Shown piece by piece: positions 14,321 to 17,859 of a stretch of 17,859 nt of DNA. The DNA lies in NCBI GenBank assembly GCA_050996405.1, contig JBPCRW010000202.1, forward strand, positions 1 through 17,859, given 5' to 3'. The notes beneath the pieces are model-generated. The model saw only the letters and a program-made list of their open reading frames with translations, was not told where the DNA came from and ran no database searches. A program made the translations under genes and the position numbers. The stretch comes from JBPCRW01 sp050996405. Lineage in GTDB: Bacteria; Acidobacteriota; Blastocatellia; Pyrinomonadales; Pyrinomonadaceae. Position 1 is the first letter of the stretch. Each line of letters opens with the position of its first letter.

Positions 14321-14725
14321 ATGGAAACGGTTTCGTTCGACGAAATTCATTTTTACGACACTCTCAAAGTCGGAATTACCGTTTCGGTTATTTTATTTTC
14401 GGGCGATGAATCGGTTGATTTTGAAGCGAAAATTGATACGGGTTCGAGTTTTTGCGTTTTTGAAAGAAAACAGGCGGAGAGATTAAATCTCAATGTCGAA
14501 AGCGGCGAACTTTTACGCATCAGCACGGCGACCGGCGGCTTTGACGCTTACGGACACGAATTTGCCGTAATGGTGATGGGCATCGAAACATACTCGAAAG
14601 TCTATTTCGCCAAAGAAGAATCGTTCACGCGCAATGTTCTCGGCAGACAAGGTTTTGTAGACTGCTTGAAACTCGGTTTGGTTGATTACGAAGGCAAACT
14701 GCTTTTGAGTGCTTACGGCGAATAA
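14321..14725 (+). CDS. Retropepsin-like aspartic protease, module copy 2
   Basis: The 134-aa soluble protein has the active-site motif KIDTGSSFCVF with D39-T40-G41 and LLRISTATGGFDAYG downstream, as in copy 1. It keeps the complete RNVLGRQGFVDCLKLGLVD segment (V-L-G-R encoded at 14636-14647), which matches the ILGR-like hydrophobic-Gly motif of the retropepsin fold, so it is the better candidate for a working enzyme. The start at 14321 (METVSF) aligns exactly with copy 1; the upstream reading from 14225 only overlaps the DUF5678-like gene in another frame. No secretion signal is visible. It could process its DUF5678 partner or a third protein, but nothing here shows the substrate. Confidence 0.86.
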   Translation: METVSFDEIHFYDTLKVGITVSVILFSGDESVDFEAKIDTGSSFCVFERKQAERLNLNVESGELLRISTATGGFDAYGHEFAVMVMGIETYSKVYFAKEESFTRNVLGRQGFVDCLKLGLVDYEGKLLLSAYGE

Positions 14726-14742
14726 TTTTTGTGAGGTGAATT

Positions 14743-15261
14743 ATGAATAAAAAAGTGGCTTATTCTTGCATTGGAGCGATTATTTTAACTGCGGCATATT
14801 TAGGTGTTGTAAACTACACGCATAATCCAGATAGAGTTCTTGACCGATTCAATCAGCAGTTAAGGGAAGAGAAATTTGCAGAAATTTATGATGAATCGGA
14901 TAGTTCAGTTAAAAACAACGTCACGAAAGAAGAATTTATCCGCAGAATGACTAATGTTATTGGAAAATTAAAAGAGATTGATCCTGATTTGAATTTTCAG
15001 ACAGACGTTTGGGCGGAACAATCGACTTCTCCTGCTAATGCCTACGGCAGATTACATAGAACCACGGAATTGAACAATGGAAAAGTTGGCGTGAATTTGC
15101 TTATTTGGTGGAATAGCAATGAACTATTTCCGAAGTTTACCGACATGACAGTTATATCTGAGACCGATGGCTCGGAAAAATACGCGACTGCTGGCGTTTC
15201 ATATAAAAACATTACCTACGAAAATATAGATGGAAAAAAATCCATCAATTACCATTATTAA
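14743..15261 (+). CDS. Membrane-anchored or exported protein of unknown function
   Basis: The 172-aa protein starts MNKKVAYSCIGAIILTAAYL, a signal peptide or single N-terminal anchor (hydrophobic part about 7-24). The rest is polar: a helical DRVLDRFNQQLREEKFAEIY segment, a TKEEFIRRMTNVIGKLKEID helix, then beta-like strands with GVNLLIWWNSNELFPKFTDM. This order (helices with 'fraction used' style DFA-like repeats, then strands) resembles NTF2-like/DUF4019-type small exported proteins, but the match is weak. AGGTG at 14734-14738 gives a good ribosome-binding site. It is AT-rich compared with neighbours and follows the protease array by 17 bp, so it may belong to the same inserted segment. Confidence 0.78.
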   Translation: MNKKVAYSCIGAIILTAAYLGVVNYTHNPDRVLDRFNQQLREEKFAEIYDESDSSVKNNVTKEEFIRRMTNVIGKLKEIDPDLNFQTDVWAEQSTSPANAYGRLHRTTELNNGKVGVNLLIWWNSNELFPKFTDMTVISETDGSEKYATAGVSYKNITYENIDGKKSINYHY

Positions 15262-15266
15262 ATTTT

Positions 15267-16868
15267 ATGGCATTGCAGTTACGCAGAAAAACACACGAAT
15301 CAATCATCTACATTGATAAAGACAGCGCGCCGCGAATTATGCCTTACGGCGAGGATTTTATTTTGGAAGATTTGCCGATTGGGACGCGGGTAATTTATCC
15401 GAATCCGCCGATTAAAGGCTTGCCGAATCGGGAGGCGGCGATTCGTTACGCGGTGAATCATCCGATTGACGCGAAACCGCTTTACGCGCAGCTTGAGCCG
15501 GGAATGCGGGTGACGATTGCGATGGACGATATTTCGCTGCCGCTGCCGCCGATGGCAACGCCCGATATACGCCAGACGATGCTCGAAGTCGTGCTGGATA
15601 TGTGCGCGGCGAACGGCGTAACGGATGTGCATTTGATTGTCGCTAATTCGCTGCACCGCAAGATGACGGCGTGGGAAATGGAGCGGATGGTTGGAAGGGC
15701 GATTTTCAACGAATTTTATCCAGACCGTTTTTACAATCACGATGCGGAAGACGACGAAAACTTAATCACCATCGGACAGACGCGCCATGACGAACCGCTG
15801 CGAGTCAACAAACGCGCCATCGAGAGCGATATTTTGATTTATTTGAACATCAATCTCGTGCCGATGGACGGCGGGCATAAATCGGTTGCGGTCGGTTTGT
15901 GCGATTACGAATCTTTGCGCTCGCATCACGAACCTCAGACGATTCGTGATTCAAATTCATATATGGATCCGCCGAAATCCGCGCTCAATCACAAAGTTAT
16001 CAAACTCGGAAAATTGGTTGACGAGCATTGCAACGTCTTTCACGTCGAAACCGCGCTCAACAATAAAATGTTTGCCGACGGTTACGACATTTTAACTAAA
16101 AACGAAGACGAATTTTCGTTTATGGATCGTGTGAAATGGGAAGCGATGAAGCACACATTTTCAAAACTTCCGCGCGGCGCGAGAAGAAAACTGCTGCATC
16201 ACATTCCCGCGCAATATGAACTAATCGGCTGTTTTGCGGGCGAAACGGAAAAGGTTCACGAAAAAATTCTCGAACTCAATTACCGCCAATACGAAATTCC
16301 GGTCAAAGGTCAGTGCGATATTTTGATTTCCGGCATTCCAGACATTTCGCCGTATAACGTCTATTCGGCGTTAAATCCGATTCTCGTGCAGGTGATGGCA
16401 CTCGGTTATCATTTCAATATGTATCGCAACAAACCCGTGTTGAAAGAGGGCGGCGTGATGATTATCACGCATCCGTGTTTCGACGAATTCGACCAGAAAT
16501 TTCATCCGAGTTACATCGAATTTTTCCACCGATTACTGCCCGAATCGCGCGACGCATTTTACCTGCGCGAAAAATACGAGCGCGAATTTGCGGAAAATCC
16601 GGCGTATGTCGAAATGTATCGGCGCGGCAACGCCTATCACGGAGCGCACGCCTTTTTTATGTGGTATTGGGGCGAAAACGGTCGCCAGCACGTCGGCAAA
16701 GTAATCGTCGCCGGCGCGGAAAACGCCCACGTCCCCGCAATGCTCGGCTGGGAACGCGCCGACAATCTGACCGAAGCAATTGCGATGGCGCGTTCGTATA
16801 TGGGCAGAAACGCGGAGATTACAATGCTCCATCAACCGATTATCGGGCTTTGTAACGTGACGGATTAG
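15267..16868 (+). CDS. LarA-like (DUF2088, lactate racemase domain) protein
   Basis: The 533-aa protein carries the DUF2088 N-terminal domain of LarA nickel-pincer lactate racemases and a long C-terminal part, making it about 100 residues longer than LarA. Matching pieces are DDISLPLPP (87-95), ANSLHRKMT with H130, YNHDAED with H158 and VPMDGGHKSVAVGL (198 on). The catalytic Arg of the usual D-x-T-R-P motif is Leu here (L91), and the P-H before GG-x-K is P-M, so lactate racemase activity is unlikely. Family members without those residues have unknown roles. It precedes the ORF6N gene and the fatty-acyl reductase, which hints at a lipid role. There is no Shine-Dalgarno sequence. Confidence 0.85.
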   Translation: MALQLRRKTHESIIYIDKDSAPRIMPYGEDFILEDLPIGTRVIYPNPPIKGLPNREAAIRYAVNHPIDAKPLYAQLEPGMRVTIAMDDISLPLPPMATPDIRQTMLEVVLDMCAANGVTDVHLIVANSLHRKMTAWEMERMVGRAIFNEFYPDRFYNHDAEDDENLITIGQTRHDEPLRVNKRAIESDILIYLNINLVPMDGGHKSVAVGLCDYESLRSHHEPQTIRDSNSYMDPPKSALNHKVIKLGKLVDEHCNVFHVETALNNKMFADGYDILTKNEDEFSFMDRVKWEAMKHTFSKLPRGARRKLLHHIPAQYELIGCFAGETEKVHEKILELNYRQYEIPVKGQCDILISGIPDISPYNVYSALNPILVQVMALGYHFNMYRNKPVLKEGGVMIITHPCFDEFDQKFHPSYIEFFHRLLPESRDAFYLREKYEREFAENPAYVEMYRRGNAYHGAHAFFMWYWGENGRQHVGKVIVAGAENAHVPAMLGWERADNLTEAIAMARSYMGRNAEITMLHQPIIGLCNVTD

Positions 16869-16876
16869 TCTTGAGG

Positions 16877-16889
16877 TCACAATTTGTGA
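16877..16889. promoter_or_regulatory. Palindrome TCACAA-T-TTGTGA at the ORF6N start
   Basis: The 13-bp sequence is a perfect palindrome around one central base. It starts 9 bp after the LarA-like stop and its last base is the A of the ATG at 16889. The same palindrome with another central base recurs inside the gene at 17132-17144. A dimeric DNA-binding protein could use it as an operator; as RNA it could also hairpin over the start. The likely binder is the ORF6N protein itself, which is an inference. Confidence 0.5.
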
Positions 16890-17473
16890 TGACAAAAATT
16901 ATGGCGAATGAAGAAAATCAAGAAACGAATTTGATTGTTTTCGAGAAAATTGAAAATAGAATCTATAACATTCGCGGCGAACGAGTAATGCTCGACAGCG
17001 ACTTGGCGGAGATTTATGGTGTGGAAACAAGAATTTTGAAACAAGCCGTGCGCCGAAACCTGCATCGGTTTCCAACAGATTTTATGTTTGAATTGACGCT
17101 CGAAGAATTACGCGACTTAGAATCTCTAAGGTCACAAGTTGTGACCTTAGACAATAAAAAATCAAAACGCGGAAAATACGGTAAATACGCGCCGTTCGTT
17201 TTTACTGAACACGGCGCGGTTATGCTGGCAAGCGTTTTGAAAAGCCCGACGGCGATTGAAGCAAGTCTCCAAATAGTGCGGGCGTTTGTGCGCTTGCGAA
17301 CGATTTTGACGGAACATAAAGAACTTGCCGAAAGAATTGAAAAACTCGAAAAACAGTTTGTCGTCCACAATAAGAATTTTAAAGTAGTCTTCGATATGCT
17401 TCGACCCATCCTTGTTATCGAGAGGAGAGAAAAGCGGCAAATTGGATTTGTCGAAAAAGACAAGAAAAAATAG
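16889..17473 (+). CDS. ORF6N domain DNA-binding protein
   Basis: The protein (194 aa from the ATG at 16889) has an ORF6N domain of the KilA-N/phage-antirepressor class. The core reads IRGERVMLDSDLAEIYGVET, LKQAVRRNLHRFPTDFMFEL and, after the SLRSQVVTL segment, FVFTEHGAVMLASVLKS; a coiled-coil tail (HKELAERIEKLEKQF) follows. Such proteins are common on phages and mobile elements and are thought to bind DNA. The start is uncertain: TTG 16871, ATG 16889 and ATG 16901 are all in frame without a Shine-Dalgarno sequence. The palindrome TCACAA-N-TTGTGA overlaps the start and recurs inside the gene. It sits between the LarA-like gene and the reductase, as an apparent insertion. Confidence 0.88.
   Translation: MTKIMANEENQETNLIVFEKIENRIYNIRGERVMLDSDLAEIYGVETRILKQAVRRNLHRFPTDFMFELTLEELRDLESLRSQVVTLDNKKSKRGKYGKYAPFVFTEHGAVMLASVLKSPTAIEASLQIVRAFVRLRTILTEHKELAERIEKLEKQFVVHNKNFKVVFDMLRPILVIERREKRQIGFVEKDKKK
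17126..17150. promoter_or_regulatory. Extended palindrome inside the ORF6N gene
   Basis: CTAAGGTCACAA and TTGTGACCTTAG form perfect 12-bp arms around a single G. The core TCACAA-G-TTGTGA (17132-17144) repeats the palindrome at the gene start, 255 bp upstream. It codes for S-L-R-S-Q-V-V-T-L, a stretch that is often conserved in ORF6N proteins, so coding constraint explains part but hardly all of the symmetry. It could be an internal operator forming a DNA loop with the first site. Confidence 0.5.
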
Positions 17474-17486
17474 CTTCAGACTGTTT

Positions 17487-17859
17487 ATGAAATTATCACC
17501 AACCGAAATTTTTAAAGGTAAAAAGATTTTCTTCATCGGCGGCACGGGCTTTGTCGGTAAAGTGACGCTTTCGATGCTGCTCAATAATTTTCCTGATATT
17601 GGAAAAGTTTATGCGACGGTGCGGGCGCGTAATTTGGAAGAATCGAACAATCGTTTTTGGACGAGCATTGTCACAAGTCCGACGTTTGACCCGTTGCGCG
17701 AGAAATACGGCGACGGGTTTGAAGATTTTATTCGCGCGAAAGTCGTTCCGGTCAACGGCGATGTCGGCGATGAATTTCTCGGAATGACGGAAAAAGAAGC
17801 GAAAAAGATAATGAAAGATTGCGATGTCATTATCAACGGCGCGGGGAATGTGACGTTTA
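17487..17859 (+). CDS. Fatty-acyl reductase-like SDR (3' end outside window)
   Basis: The visible 124 residues are the N-terminal Rossmann domain of the extended SDR / NAD-binding-4 (male sterility, fatty acyl-CoA or thioester reductase) family. The NAD(P) loop is GGTGFVGK (18-25), followed by TLSMLLNNFPDIGKVYATVR, a long variable insert and DVIINGAGNVTF, where the family usually has a strand ending in H-x-A-A. These enzymes reduce long-chain acyl groups to aldehydes or alcohols. The ATG at 17487 follows the ORF6N stop by 13 bp and gives a normal N-terminus. The gene continues beyond the window, so the catalytic Tyr-Lys part is not visible. With the HAD-IB and LarA-like genes it points to a fatty alcohol or ether/wax lipid pathway. 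Confidence 0.85.
   Translation, partial: MKLSPTEIFKGKKIFFIGGTGFVGKVTLSMLLNNFPDIGKVYATVRARNLEESNNRFWTSIVTSPTFDPLREKYGDGFEDFIRAKVVPVNGDVGDEFLGMTEKEAKKIMKDCDVIINGAGNVTF

Noticed and set aside
15300..15740. Minus-strand open frame (146 codons) opposite the LarA-like gene
   Set aside because: It is Arg/His-rich shadow sequence of a well-supported plus-strand gene.

Overview
The window looks like a chromosomal piece of a bacterium with moderate GC content. Most genes start without a Shine-Dalgarno sequence. The combination of radA, a membrane PIN-TRAM protein, ispD and ispF with a later lipid-type trio (HAD-IB phosphatase, LarA-like DUF2088 protein, fatty-acyl reductase) suggests Acidobacteriota, probably class Blastocatellia. 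That placement is inferred from gene content and memory of such genomes, not from a search.

Left part (1-5516): a 5'-complete but window-truncated radA on the minus strand is divergent from a plus-strand run of PIN-TRAM protein, ispD and ispF (two enzymes of the MEP isoprenoid pathway). A small exported protein of unknown function on the minus strand faces them. Next comes a thymidine/pyrimidine-nucleoside phosphorylase. Middle part (5662-9381): a BMP-family lipoprotein, three small unknown genes (two of them membrane proteins) and a double-cassette sugar/nucleoside-type ABC ATPase. With the phosphorylase they suggest nucleoside uptake and breakdown, but no permease gene is present. Minus-strand block (9439-12362): a SemiSWEET-like protein, a class I aminotransferase, coaD and a TPR lipoprotein, separated by inverted repeats. 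The best of these repeats has perfect 26-bp arms built from CACGAATNN units.

Right part (12469-17859): a HAD-IB phosphatase with an altered motif I, a DUF2088/LarA-like protein and the start of a fatty-acyl reductase appear to form a lipid-related set. It is interrupted by accessory genes. The most striking is a tandem array of a two-gene module: a DUF5678-like 113-aa protein directly followed by a small cytosolic retropepsin-like aspartic protease. Two whole modules are present, plus the 3' end of a third protease just behind the HAD gene. One protease copy has an exact 12-nt in-frame loss of its V-L-G-R motif. An ORF6N-domain gene lies between the LarA-like gene and the reductase. It carries the palindrome TCACAA-N-TTGTGA twice, once at its start and once inside its coding sequence, which suggests self-regulation.

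The protease/DUF5678 array and the ORF6N palindromes are the best candidates for something not yet described. No RNA genes, CRISPR arrays or transposases were seen.
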